From positions 10,717 to 74,716 of the forward strand of contig NZ_JACWCT010000022.1 of the NCBI RefSeq assembly GCF_016613415.1: a DNA stretch of 64,000 nucleotides, read 5' to 3'. This stretch comes from Methylobacterium ajmalii (GTDB taxonomy: Bacteria; Pseudomonadota; Alphaproteobacteria; Rhizobiales; Beijerinckiaceae). Each line of letters opens with the position of its first letter. Position 1 is the stretch's first letter. Below the pieces are notes generated by a model, which was not told the DNA's origin, made no database searches, and saw nothing but the letters and a program-made list of their open reading frames with translations. This document shows, in pieces, positions 44,111 to 52,918 of this stretch. Both the position numbers and the translations under genes were made by a program.

Positions 44111-44449
44111 TCATCCGACGCCACGCTCGACGCGCTCTTCCACGCCCTCGCCGATCCGACCCGCCGGACGATCATCCGCATGCTGGCCGAGGGGCCCCGC
44201 GGCCTCGGCGAGGTCTCGGCTTCGTTCCCGATCTCGAGCGTGGCCGTGTCGAAGCATGTCAGGACGCTCGAGGCGGCGGGTTTGGTCACGCGTCAGGTGC
44301 AAGGGCGCTCGCATTTCTGCCGCCTCGAACCGATGGCCCTGCTGACCGCCCATCGCTGGCTGCAAGCATATGAAGGCTTCTGGACCGAGCGCCTCGACGC
44401 CCTGGAGGACCTTCTGGGCGAGATGAAGCGGGAATCCGGCCCGCCCTGA
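44102..44449 (+). CDS. ArsR-family repressor (AHSA1-associated type)
   Basis: This 115-aa winged-helix regulator has LFHALADPTRRTIIRMLAEG and SVAVSKHVRTLEAAGLVTRQ (recognition helix). It has no ArsR-type metal-binding cysteines in the helix alpha3 position (no CxC), so it is probably not a metal sensor. The C-terminal segment (YEGFWTERLDALEDLL) is typical of ArsR proteins encoded next to SRPBCC/AHSA1 genes, and such a domain is encoded two genes downstream. It has no separate ribosome binding site because the promoter overlaps the start. Confidence 0.92.
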   Translation: MVYSSDATLDALFHALADPTRRTIIRMLAEGPRGLGEVSASFPISSVAVSKHVRTLEAAGLVTRQVQGRSHFCRLEPMALLTAHRWLQAYEGFWTERLDALEDLLGEMKRESGPP

Positions 44450-44492
44450 CGCCCGCCCCGAACCGGCAACCAACCAGACAGGGAGGACGGAC

Positions 44493-46202
44493 ATGGCACA
44501 CGACATCGTGGTGCGGCGTGATGCCGCGCGGGCGGACCGGACCGGGGCAGGGCCGGATTCCCCCGCGATTCCCGACGATCGCGGCCGCGTCCGGCGCGTC
44601 GTGGTCGCCTCCTCCCTTGGGGCCGTCTTCGAGGCCTACGATCTGGTGCTGTTCGGGCCGATGGCCGCCATCATCGCCCGGCAGTTCTTCTCCGGGCTCG
44701 ACGAAACCTATGCCTATATCTTCACGCTCCTGTCCGCCGCCGTGACCTTCCTGGCGCGGCCGTTCGGAGGCGTGATCTTCGGCCGCCTCGGCGACCTCGT
44801 CGGCCGGAAATACACCTTCCTCTTGACGATCGTCATCATGGGCGGCTCGACGGTCGCCATCGGCCTGCTGCCGACCTATGCGGCTATCGGCATGCTCTCG
44901 CCGCTGCTCCTGATGAGCCTACGCATCGTGCAGGGCCTCGCCTTCGGGGGCGAGTTCGGCGGGGCTGTGACCTACATCGCCGAGCACGCCTCCGCCGAGC
45001 GGCGCGGGCTCGCGACGAGCGCGGTCGGGATCACCATGGCCTGCGGGCTCGTCCTCGCCATCCTGGTGGTGATCGCCTGCGAGACCCTCCTCGGCAAGGC
45101 GGCCTTCGAGGAATGGGGCTGGCGGATCCCGTTCCTGCTCTCGGCCGTGCTGATGCTGGTCTCGATCTACATGCGGCTGCGGCTCCAGGAATCGCCGGTC
45201 TTCCTGCGGATGCGTCGGGGCGGCGGCGGCTCGTGCGAGCCACTCCGGGAGACCCTGGGGCGGTGGACGAGCCTGCGGACCGTGCTGCTCGTCCTGTTCG
45301 GCGCCGCCGCCGGACAGTCGGTCGCCTCCGCCACCGGCTCCTACCCGATCTACCTGCTGATGCTGAACCTGAAGATCGACCCGTTCCTCCTGCACTACAC
45401 GATCCTCGGCTACAGCACCGGCCTCGTCGCCTGCATGGTCGCAGCCGGCTGGCTCTCGGACCGGGTCGGCCGCAAGCCGGTCATGCTCACCGGATTTATC
45501 GGCACGGCCCTCCTGGCCCTGCCGGTCTACGAGGGCGTGACGCGCTACGCCCATCCCGACCTCGCCGCGGCGGTGGCGGAGCACCCGATCACGGTCGCCG
45601 CCGATCCGGCCGGATGCCACCGCCCATTCGATCCGTTCGGGATCGCCCGCTTCGACAGCCCGTGCGACATCGCTCGCCGGGCGGTGGCCAAGCTCGGATT
45701 CCCCTCCACGACGCGCGACCTGCCCGCCGGCGAGCCCGTCCGGATCACGGTCGGCGCGGCGAGCCTCCCGTCCTTCGACGGCGCCGGTCTCGACAAGGCG
45801 GCGCTCGACGCACGGGTGGCGGAACTGGGCAAGGCGCTGGCCGGCGCCGTCGCTGCGGCCGGCTATCCGACCCGGGCCGATCCCGCCAGGACGAACGTCC
45901 CGGCGCTGATCGCCCTCCTCAGCCTGCTCAACGCCTTCGTGGCCCTGGCCTCGGCCCCGCTCGCCGCCTGGATGATCGAGCTGTTTCCGACCCGGATCCG
46001 GAACACCGCCCTGTCGATTCCCTACACGTTCGGCGGCTGGTTCGGCGGCTTCCTGCCGGCCATCGCCTTCGCGGCCTTCACGGCGACCGGAAACCTCTAT
46101 GCCGGCCTCTGGTACGCCGTCGCGATCCTGGCCCTCGCTTCCATGGTCTCCGCCCTGTTCCTGCCCGAGACGCGGGGCCGCGCGCTCGACACCATCGCCT
46201 GA
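44493..46202 (+). CDS. MHS-type major facilitator transporter with large hydrophilic insert
   Basis: This 569-aa MFS protein belongs to the metabolite:H+ symporter branch: ASSLGAVFEAYDLVLFGPMA (TM1), then FGRLGDLVGRKYTF (signature loop), RIVQGLAFGGEFGGAVTYIA and SDRVGRKPVMLTG. About 110 residues between later helices (about 355-465) are hydrophilic and contain two cysteines (AGCHRPFDPFG and SPCDIARRAV); this insert occurs in a subgroup of MHS transporters. GGGAGGA precedes the ATG. It is the second gene of the arsR operon (44-bp gap). The substrate is unknown, probably an organic acid. Confidence 0.93.
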   Translation: MAHDIVVRRDAARADRTGAGPDSPAIPDDRGRVRRVVVASSLGAVFEAYDLVLFGPMAAIIARQFFSGLDETYAYIFTLLSAAVTFLARPFGGVIFGRLGDLVGRKYTFLLTIVIMGGSTVAIGLLPTYAAIGMLSPLLLMSLRIVQGLAFGGEFGGAVTYIAEHASAERRGLATSAVGITMACGLVLAILVVIACETLLGKAAFEEWGWRIPFLLSAVLMLVSIYMRLRLQESPVFLRMRRGGGGSCEPLRETLGRWTSLRTVLLVLFGAAAGQSVASATGSYPIYLLMLNLKIDPFLLHYTILGYSTGLVACMVAAGWLSDRVGRKPVMLTGFIGTALLALPVYEGVTRYAHPDLAAAVAEHPITVAADPAGCHRPFDPFGIARFDSPCDIARRAVAKLGFPSTTRDLPAGEPVRITVGAASLPSFDGAGLDKAALDARVAELGKALAGAVAAAGYPTRADPARTNVPALIALLSLLNAFVALASAPLAAWMIELFPTRIRNTALSIPYTFGGWFGGFLPAIAFAAFTATGNLYAGLWYAVAILALASMVSALFLPETRGRALDTIA

Positions 46203-46240
46203 CGGACGGATCCCGATCATCCTGGAAGGAGCCGAGAGCC

Positions 46241-47410
46241 ATGTCCGCAACCATGTCCGACGATACCTCCGACGCCCCGCGGATCGCGATCGCCCTCGTC
46301 CGGCAGCTCGATGCCGCCGCCGCTTTGGTCTTCGACGCCTGCACCGATCCGCGCCGGCTCGCCCGCTGGCTGACGCCGGGGGCCGGCGAGGTCCGGGCGG
46401 CGAGCGGCGACCTGCGGGTCGGCGGCCGGTTCAGCCTGGAGGGCTGCAACCCGGATGGCGGGGCCTACGCGGTCTCGGGCGAGTATCTGGAGATCGTGCC
46501 GGCGCGCCGGATCGTCATGACGTGGCACTATGCCGGCGCCGGCCCCCTCGGCGGTCCGCCCTCGCGGGTCCAGATCGACCTGCGGCCCCTCGGGGCGGAC
46601 GTCACCGAATTGACCTTGTCGCACACCCGGCTCGACCGGCAGGACGCGGCCGACCGCTACCGCGCGGCCTGGGCGATCTGCCTGGAGCGCCTGCACTGGA
46701 GCACGGCGCCGCGGCCGGAGGAGGCGGTGTTCACCCCGCCCCTCGGGGCGATCAGCAACCTCTACGGGGCGCGGCACCGGGCCTTCCAGGAGACGTTCGA
46801 GACCGGCGACCTCGCCAACCGGCTGCGCAGCCTCTCGGTGACGCGGGAGCTGAACCCGGCCCAGCGGGTCTTTGTCGAGGGCCGGGACATGGTCTTCGTC
46901 ACCTCGATCGACCACCGCGGCTTCCCGACCTGCTCGTACAAGGGCGGCGCGCCGGGCTTCGTGCGGGTCGTCGATCCGCGCCGCCTCGAACTGCCGATCT
47001 ATGACGGCAATGGCATGTATCTCACCGCCGGCAACCTCGCGGCGAATGCCAAGCTCGGGCTGCTGTTCATCGATTTCGAGACGCCGCATCGCCTGCGCCT
47101 CCACGGCACGGCGCAGGTCCTGCGGGACGCGCCGTCGCTCGCGCGGCATCCCGAGGCCGAGCTGGTCGTGGCCATCGCGATCGCGGAGGTCTTCGTGAAC
47201 TGCCCGCGCTACGTCCACCGCTACCGGCGCGAGGCGAACTCGGCCTTCGTGCCCGGGCAGGATCGGGCGGGCGCCGTGCCGGCCTGGAAGCGTATCGACG
47301 TGTTCGGGGATGTCCTGCCCGGCCGCGACCGGGCCGCGCTCGGGGCGGACGATGTCGGATCGCTGACCCTGGACGAGTACCGCGCCCTGCTGAGGCGAGG
47401 GGAGACGTGA
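46241..47410 (+). CDS. SRPBCC (AHSA1-like) / pyridoxamine-phosphate-oxidase-like fusion protein
   Basis: This 389-aa protein has two domains. The N-terminal part (about 12-155) is an SRPBCC/AHSA1-like ligand-binding fold: ALVRQLDAAAALVFDACTDP followed by RRLARWLTPG, and VSGEYLEIVPARRIVMTWHY. The C-terminal part (about 165-389) is a split-barrel PNPOx-like domain: FVEGRDMVFVTSIDHRGFPT and the segment RLELPIYDGNGMYLTAGNLA, with a flavin-type pocket. AHSA1 proteins usually stand alone beside ArsR genes; fusion to a split barrel is uncommon. It is third in the arsR-transporter operon, 38 bp after the transporter gene. A heme- or flavin-dependent reaction on the transported compound is possible. 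Confidence 0.82.
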   Translation: MSATMSDDTSDAPRIAIALVRQLDAAAALVFDACTDPRRLARWLTPGAGEVRAASGDLRVGGRFSLEGCNPDGGAYAVSGEYLEIVPARRIVMTWHYAGAGPLGGPPSRVQIDLRPLGADVTELTLSHTRLDRQDAADRYRAAWAICLERLHWSTAPRPEEAVFTPPLGAISNLYGARHRAFQETFETGDLANRLRSLSVTRELNPAQRVFVEGRDMVFVTSIDHRGFPTCSYKGGAPGFVRVVDPRRLELPIYDGNGMYLTAGNLAANAKLGLLFIDFETPHRLRLHGTAQVLRDAPSLARHPEAELVVAIAIAEVFVNCPRYVHRYRREANSAFVPGQDRAGAVPAWKRIDVFGDVLPGRDRAALGADDVGSLTLDEYRALLRRGET

Positions 47411-47424
47411 TGTCGTGCCCGAGC

Positions 47425-47461
47425 GAGATGGACCGGAGGCTTTGCGCCTCCGGTCCATCTC
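47425..47461. terminator. Bidirectional terminator between convergent operons
   Basis: A perfect 16-bp stem (arms 47425-47440 and 47446-47461) with a TTTGC loop lies in the short gap between two convergent genes (stops at 47410 and 47466). It probably stops both transcripts. Confidence 0.8.
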
Positions 47462-47465
47462 AAGT

Positions 47466-48551
47466 TCACACTGCCGCGAAAGCCCGCAGCACCGCGTCGG
47501 CCGCCTCGCGGGTCGTGGCCGTGCCCTTGAGGTCGCGGGTGCGCGACGCCGGCTCGCGGAGCGCCGTCTCGATCGCCGCCACGATGGCGTTCGCCGCGTC
47601 CACCTCGCCGAGATGTTCCAGCATCATCGCGGCGGTCCAGATCTGGCCGACCGGGTTGGCGATGCCTTTGCCCGCGATGTCCGGCGCCGAGCCGTGGACC
47701 GGCTCGAACAGCGAGGGGAAGCGCCCCTCCGGGTTGATGTTGGCCGAGGGCGCGATGCCGATCGTGCCGGTGCAGGCGGGCCCGAGATCCGACAGGATGT
47801 CGCCGAAGAGGTTGGACCCCACCACCACGTCGAACCGGTCCGGGTTCAGCACGAAATGCGCGGTGAGGATGTCGATGTGGTACTTGTCGCGACGCACGTC
47901 GGGATAGCGCTCGCCCATCGCCTCGACCCGCTGGTCCCAGTACGGCATCGTGATGGCGATGCCGTTCGACTTGGTGGCCGAGGTCAGGTGCTTCTTGGGC
48001 CGCGACTGCGCCAGGTCGAAGGCGAATTTCAGGATCCGGTCGACGCCGTGACGGCTCATCACCGTCTCCTGGATCACGATCTCCCGCTCGGTGCCCGGAT
48101 ACATCGTGCCGCCGACCGACGAATACTCGCCCTCGGTGTTCTCGCGCACGACGTAGAAGTCGATGTCGCCGGGCTCGCGGCCGGCGAGCGGGCAGGGCAC
48201 GCCCGGCATCAGCCGGACGGGGCGCAGATTGACGTACTGGTCGAACTCGCGCCGGAACTGCAGGAGCGAGCCCCAGAGCGAGACGTGGTCCGGCACGGTG
48301 GCCGGCCAGCCGACGGCGCCGAAGAAGATCGCATCGGTCGGCGTCAGGACTTCCTTCCAGTTCGCCGGCAGCATCGTGCCGTGCTCGGCGTAGTAGTCGC
48401 AGGAGCCGAAGGCGTGGTGCTCGAGGTCGAGGCGAAAGCCGAACCTCTCCGCGGCGGCCTCGAGGAGGCGGACGCCCTCGGGCACGACTTCCTTGCCGAT
48501 GCCGTCGCCGGGGATGACCGCGATGCGGTAGGGCTGAGTCTTGGTCGTCAT
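47466..48551 (-). CDS. Tartrate/D-malate dehydrogenase (DmlA/TtuC family)
   Basis: The gene encodes 361 aa from the ATG at 48551. It is a beta-decarboxylating dehydrogenase of the isocitrate/isopropylmalate family. The fold-specific motifs are VIPGDGIGKEVVPEG, RENTEGEYSSVGGTM, the catalytic Tyr/Lys region SATKSNG and the metal site FGDILSDLGPACTG. The tartrate/D-malate subgroup is supported by RPVRLMPGVPCPL and TSATKSNGIAI. The product is oxaloacetate- or pyruvate-type, with NAD. It starts 15 bp after the class III aminotransferase stop, so the two are co-transcribed. Confidence 0.9.
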   Translation of the reverse strand: MTTKTQPYRIAVIPGDGIGKEVVPEGVRLLEAAAERFGFRLDLEHHAFGSCDYYAEHGTMLPANWKEVLTPTDAIFFGAVGWPATVPDHVSLWGSLLQFRREFDQYVNLRPVRLMPGVPCPLAGREPGDIDFYVVRENTEGEYSSVGGTMYPGTEREIVIQETVMSRHGVDRILKFAFDLAQSRPKKHLTSATKSNGIAITMPYWDQRVEAMGERYPDVRRDKYHIDILTAHFVLNPDRFDVVVGSNLFGDILSDLGPACTGTIGIAPSANINPEGRFPSLFEPVHGSAPDIAGKGIANPVGQIWTAAMMLEHLGEVDAANAIVAAIETALREPASRTRDLKGTATTREAADAVLRAFAAV

Positions 48552-48565
48552 GGCGAAACGTCCTC

Positions 48566-49945
48566 TCACGCCAGCGCGGCGCGCACGTCGGCGACGTCGA
48601 GGACGTCGTTCAGCGTCTGCTCGAAGCGGGCGAGCAGGGTGTCGATGTCCTCGTCCGTGCAGCAGAGCGGCGGCGCGAAGCCGACGATGTCGTCGGCGAA
48701 GGCGCGGAAGATCACGCCGTTCCTGTAGCCGAACCGGGCGAGGTGGCCCGAGATGCCGAGATCGGCCGAGGGCTTGGTGCGCTTCTCCTTGTTCGTGACG
48801 AGCTCGACGCCGGCGAGCAGGCCCCGCACCCGCACGTCGCCGACGAGGGGATGGTCGGCGAGGCGCTCGAGGCCCGCGGTGAAGCGCTCGCCCGCCCGGC
48901 GGCCGTTCTCCAGGATGCCGCCTTCGGTGTAGAGCCGCAGCACTTCGAGCCCGACTGCGGCGCTGACCGGATGGGCCGAGTAGGTGAAGCCGTGACCGAT
49001 CGGCTTGCCGGCCGGGGCCCCGTCGGCGATGGCGCGGTAGATCCGGTCCGACATCAGCACCGCGCCCATCGGGCTGTAGCCCGAGGTCAGGCCCTTGGCG
49101 GTGGTCATCAGGTCCGGCACCACGCCGTCATGCTCGCAGCCGAAGAGCGGGCCGGTGCGGCCGAAGCCGGTGATGACCTCGTCGGCGACGAACAGGATGT
49201 CGAGCTCGCGCGCGGCCTCCCGCATCGCCTTCAGCCAGCCGTCCGGCGGCACGATCACGCCGCCCGAGCCCTGGACCGGCTCGGCGAAGAACGCCGCCAC
49301 GTTGTCCGCGCCCAGCTCCTCGACCTTGGCCTTCAGCGCCGCGACCGATGAGGCGATCACCGCCGCGTCGTCGTCGCCGGCCGGGTTGCGGTAGGGATAG
49401 GGCGAGGGAATGTGGTGCTGGAGCGTGGTCGGCGCGTCGAAGCCGTCGTGGAAGGCGGGAATCGCGGTCAGCCCGGCGCCGACGGTCGAGGAGCCGTGAT
49501 AGCCCCGCTCCAGGGCGATCATGTGCTTCTTCGTCGGCCGCCCGGTCACGTTGTAGTAGTAGCGGATGAACCGCACCGCCGAATCGACCGCGTCCGAGCC
49601 GCCGAGCGTGAAGTAGACGTGGTTGAGGTCGCCCGGCGCCAGTTCGGCGAGGCGCGCGGCCAGCCGGATCGCCGGCTCGCTCGAGAAGTGGAAGTAGCCG
49701 GTGGCGTAGGGCAGCCGGCGCATCTGCTCGGCCGCGACTTCCACGATCGACTCGTGGCCGTAGCCGACATTGACGCACCACAGGCCCGAGAAGCCGTCGA
49801 GCAGGGTGTGGCCTTCCGCGTCGGTGAGCGTCGCGCCCTGGGCCGATTGCAGCACCGTGGCGCCGCGCGCCTCGTGGCCCTTCCACGAGATCACCGGGTG
49901 GATGAGGTGGTCGCGGTCGAGCTCGATCAAGGAATTGGGGCGCAT
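48566..49945 (-). CDS. Class III aminotransferase
   Basis: This 459-aa PLP enzyme of the omega-aminotransferase group has GFSGLWCVNVGYGH at the N-terminus, ERGYHGSSTVGAG as the PLP-phosphate loop, LFVADEVITGFGRTG and the PLP lysine in LMTTAKGLTSGYSPMGA. Relatives act on beta-alanine, putrescine, taurine or aspartate-type donors with pyruvate, and the choice cannot be made here. It is upstream of the dehydrogenase gene in one operon. Confidence 0.92.
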   Translation of the reverse strand: MRPNSLIELDRDHLIHPVISWKGHEARGATVLQSAQGATLTDAEGHTLLDGFSGLWCVNVGYGHESIVEVAAEQMRRLPYATGYFHFSSEPAIRLAARLAELAPGDLNHVYFTLGGSDAVDSAVRFIRYYYNVTGRPTKKHMIALERGYHGSSTVGAGLTAIPAFHDGFDAPTTLQHHIPSPYPYRNPAGDDDAAVIASSVAALKAKVEELGADNVAAFFAEPVQGSGGVIVPPDGWLKAMREAARELDILFVADEVITGFGRTGPLFGCEHDGVVPDLMTTAKGLTSGYSPMGAVLMSDRIYRAIADGAPAGKPIGHGFTYSAHPVSAAVGLEVLRLYTEGGILENGRRAGERFTAGLERLADHPLVGDVRVRGLLAGVELVTNKEKRTKPSADLGISGHLARFGYRNGVIFRAFADDIVGFAPPLCCTDEDIDTLLARFEQTLNDVLDVADVRAALA

Positions 49946-50378
49946 GGCTCAGAGGCTCCGGGGCGGCGTGAGTTGCAGGATGCCCGGGGGGCCGCGGGAT
50001 TTTTTGCCGAGATGGGCGGGCGGCACCGCGCGGGGAGCGGGTTTGGACGGGGCGGGGCGGCAGAATCGATGGGGGGAGGGATCTGGTGAACAGCCCGGGC
50101 GTGTGATGCGCGACTGACCGTCAGGACCGCGGGTCTCCCCCTCTCCCCGCGGGCGGGGAGGGTCTTCACCCCCCTTGTCGGGGTGAAGGGAGCCCGCAGG
50201 GCGAAGGTGAGGCCGGGGAAGTCTCCCTCGTCGAGACCCCCTCACCCTCGCTCCGGCTTCGCCTGCGCTTGTCGCTTGCACGACAAGGTGCAAGCGACCC
50301 TCTCCCCGCCCGCGGGGAGAGGGGGAGACCCGCGCTTGCTTTGTCTTGGGACAGATCGCCTTCTGCGAAGAAGGCGCG
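49946..50378. other. Repeat-rich intergenic region
   Basis: These 433 bp contain no supported gene. Most of the region is composite repeat (50130-50355). It separates the minus-strand aminotransferase promoter area from the 3' end of the minus-strand ABC operon. Confidence 0.6.
50130..50355. repeat. Composite GC-rich intergenic repeat, copy 3 (longest)
   Basis: It has an inverted core at about 50140-50162, a hairpin-forming CTTCACCCC/GGGGTGAAG (50164-50188), a segment at 50229-50272 that is the near reverse complement of 12-54, a local repeat of GCTTGCACGACAAGGTGCAAGC, and a core (50300-50321) followed by GGGAGACCCGCGC as in copy 1. Part of the content is duplicated between the two ends of the window. 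Confidence 0.65.
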
Positions 50379-52040
50379 CTACGCCGCCGCCCCGCGCCCG
50401 GCGCACACCTCGTCGAGCCACCCGGTCCGCAATTCCGGCACCGAGGACAGGAGCAGCCGCGTATAGGGCTCCTTCGGATCGGCGAGCAGCGCCTCGGTCG
50501 GGCCGGCCTCGACCACGCGGCCGTGCTGGAGAACCATGACGGCGTCGCTGATCGAGCGGATCACCCCGAGGTCGTGGCTGATGAAGACGTAGGCCACGTT
50601 GAGGTCGCGCTGGATCTCGACCAGGAGGTCGAGCACCGCCTCGCCGACGACGGTGTCCAGCGCCGAGGTCACCTCGTCGCACAGGATCACGTCGGGCTCG
50701 GCGGCGAGCGCGCGGGCGAGGTTGATGCGTTGCTTCTGGCCGCCGGAGAGCTCGCCCGGTCGCCGCTCGGCGACGCTGCGGGGCAGGCGGACCTGGTCGA
50801 GGAGCTGCATCAGCCGCTGGCGGCGGGCCGCGGCGCCGAGGCGGTGGTAGAAGGCCAGCGGCCGCTCCAGGATCTGGGCGATGCTCTGGGCCGGGTTCAG
50901 CACCGTGTCGGCGTTCTGGAACACGATCTGGATCCGCCGCAGGGTCTCGCGGTCGCGCCGGTCGAGCGCCGGGGCCAGGACCTTGCCGTCGAGCCGGACC
51001 TCGCCGCGGGCGGCCGGCACGATGCCGGAGACGACGCGCGCCAGCGTGCTCTTGCCCGAGCCCGATTCGCCGATGATCCCCAGGGTCTCGCCGCGGCGCA
51101 GCGAGAAGCCGACGTCGTGCAGGATCTTGACCCGCGGCAGGCCGTCGGCCCCGGCCGGGCCGTAGCCGGCGGTGATGCCGGTGGCGGCCAGCACCGGGGC
51201 CTCGCCGGTCTCTGGAGCAGCCTCCGCGCCCTTGCGCTTGACCGGGGAGGCGGCCGCGATGAGCTGGCGGGTATAGGGGTGGGCCGGCGCGCTCACCATC
51301 TGCTCGACGGCGCCGATCTCGGCGAGGCGCCCGTGGCGCAGGACCGCGATCCGGTCGGCGATCTGGGCCACCACCGCGAGGTCGTGGCTGACGTAGATGC
51401 CGGTGATGCCGCGCTCGCGGATCGCTGCCTTGAACGAGACCAGCACCTCGATCTGGGTCGTGACGTCGAGCGCCGTGGTCGGCTCGTCGAAGATCACGAG
51501 GTCTGGATCGTTGAGGAGCGCCATGGCGGCGAGCAGCCGCTGGAGCTGCCCGCCCGAGACCTGGTGGGGGTAGCGGTCGCCGATCGTGTCCGGGTTCGGC
51601 AGGGCGAGCTCGGCAAACAGGGTCTTGGCCTTGGCGGTGGCGGCCTCCGCCGTGAGCGAGCCGTGGATCAGCGCGCTCTCGATCACCTGCGCCATGATGG
51701 TGCGGGCGGGGTTGAACGAGGCCGCGGCCGACTGGGCGATGTAGGCGATGCGGTTGCCACGGAGTGCCCGCAGCTCGGAGGGCGACGAGGCCAGGACCTG
51801 CGTCCCGAACACGTCGACGCTGCCGCCGCGGATGGCGCAGCCCTTGCGGGCATAGCCCATCATGGCGAGCGCGATCGTGGTCTTGCCCGAGCCCGATTCG
51901 CCGATCAGCGCCAGGACCTCGCCGCGGGCGATCTCGAACCCGACCTCGTGGACGATCGTCGTCTCGCGGCCGTCCTCGGCCTTGGCCGCGACCTTCAGGG
52001 CCTCGACCCGGACGGTGCCGCTCTTGTGCGCGTGCGCCAT
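50379..52040 (-). CDS. Dipeptide/oligopeptide ABC transporter, fused DppD-DppF ATPase
   Basis: The gene encodes 553 aa from the ATG at 52040 (4 bp from the permease stop). Two ABC ATPase domains are fused. The first has Walker A GESGSGKT, signature VSGGQLQR and Walker B DLVIFDEPTTALD. The second has Walker A GESGSGKS, signature LSGGQKQR and Walker B VILCDEVTSALD. Both carry the C-terminal peptide-transporter extension (HPYTRQLIAA and EPYTRLLLSS). Both catalytic sites look intact, apart from an Asp-Glu-Val variant in the second. It energises the importer whose permeases precede it. Confidence 0.95.
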   Translation of the reverse strand: MAHAHKSGTVRVEALKVAAKAEDGRETTIVHEVGFEIARGEVLALIGESGSGKTTIALAMMGYARKGCAIRGGSVDVFGTQVLASSPSELRALRGNRIAYIAQSAAASFNPARTIMAQVIESALIHGSLTAEAATAKAKTLFAELALPNPDTIGDRYPHQVSGGQLQRLLAAMALLNDPDLVIFDEPTTALDVTTQIEVLVSFKAAIRERGITGIYVSHDLAVVAQIADRIAVLRHGRLAEIGAVEQMVSAPAHPYTRQLIAAASPVKRKGAEAAPETGEAPVLAATGITAGYGPAGADGLPRVKILHDVGFSLRRGETLGIIGESGSGKSTLARVVSGIVPAARGEVRLDGKVLAPALDRRDRETLRRIQIVFQNADTVLNPAQSIAQILERPLAFYHRLGAAARRQRLMQLLDQVRLPRSVAERRPGELSGGQKQRINLARALAAEPDVILCDEVTSALDTVVGEAVLDLLVEIQRDLNVAYVFISHDLGVIRSISDAVMVLQHGRVVEAGPTEALLADPKEPYTRLLLSSVPELRTGWLDEVCAGRGAAA

Positions 52041-52042
52041 GA

Positions 52043-52918
52043 TCAGCGCCCTCCCGCTCTCGCCCGGCCGGGCAGGTTGTCGACCAGGAGGTTCACCCCG
52101 ATGGTCAGGATCGCGATGGCGATGGCCGGCATCACCACCGCCGGGGCGCCGTAGCTCAGGCCCGCCACGTTCTCGCGCACCAGCGAGCCCCAATCGGCGT
52201 AGGGCGGCTGCACGCCGAGCCCGAGGAACGACAGGCTCGAGAGCAGCAGCACCACGAAGACGAAGCGCAGGCCGAAATCGGTGGCGAGCGGCCCGACCAT
52301 GTTGGGCATCACCTCGCGCAGCATGATGTAGCCGCGGCCCTCGCCGCGGGCCTTCGCGGCGAGCACGAAATCCTCGGCCGCGATGTTGACGGCGAGCGCC
52401 CGGGTGATCCGGTAGCAGCCCGGCACGTAGATGAACGCCATGGTCAGCACCAGGATCGGCAGCGACGAGCCGAGGCCGGCGATCAGCACCAGCGCCAGCA
52501 TCTTCGAGGGGATCGAGGTCAGCGCGTCGAGGAGCCGGCTGAGCGCGCTGTCGGTCCAGCCGCCGACCACCGCGGCGAACAGGCCGAGCCCGATGCCGGC
52601 GGTGCAGGCGAGCGCGGTGGCGAGCGCCGCGATGCCGACCGTGTAGCGGGCGCCGAGCAGGATCCGGCTCAGCATGTCGCGGCCGAGATAGTCGGTGCCG
52701 AGGGGGAAGGCGGGGCTCATCGGCCCGAACACGTCGGTGTCGACGATCGCGCCGGCATCGTGGGGGCTCAGCGCCTGACCCAAGATGGCCATCGCGATGC
52801 CGGCCAGCACGATGCCGGCGCCCAGGCACGCCGTGGGGGAGAGCCGCAGGCGCAGCCGCGGGGCCGCCGGGGCGATCTCCGGCACGGTCTCGCCGAGGCC
52901 AAGGTTCTGGTCACGCAT
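52043..52918 (-). CDS. Dipeptide/oligopeptide ABC transporter permease DppC-type
   Basis: This is a 291-aa inner-membrane permease with about six helices. A DppC/OppC N-terminal segment is followed by GTDYLGRDMLSRILLGARYT, and the EAA loop reads EDFVLAAKARGEGRGYIMLR then EVMPNM. Its start overlaps the end of the DppB-type gene by eight bases and its stop is close to the fused ATPase start, so the genes are translationally coupled. Confidence 0.94.
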   Translation of the reverse strand: MRDQNLGLGETVPEIAPAAPRLRLRLSPTACLGAGIVLAGIAMAILGQALSPHDAGAIVDTDVFGPMSPAFPLGTDYLGRDMLSRILLGARYTVGIAALATALACTAGIGLGLFAAVVGGWTDSALSRLLDALTSIPSKMLALVLIAGLGSSLPILVLTMAFIYVPGCYRITRALAVNIAAEDFVLAAKARGEGRGYIMLREVMPNMVGPLATDFGLRFVFVVLLLSSLSFLGLGVQPPYADWGSLVRENVAGLSYGAPAVVMPAIAIAILTIGVNLLVDNLPGRARAGGR

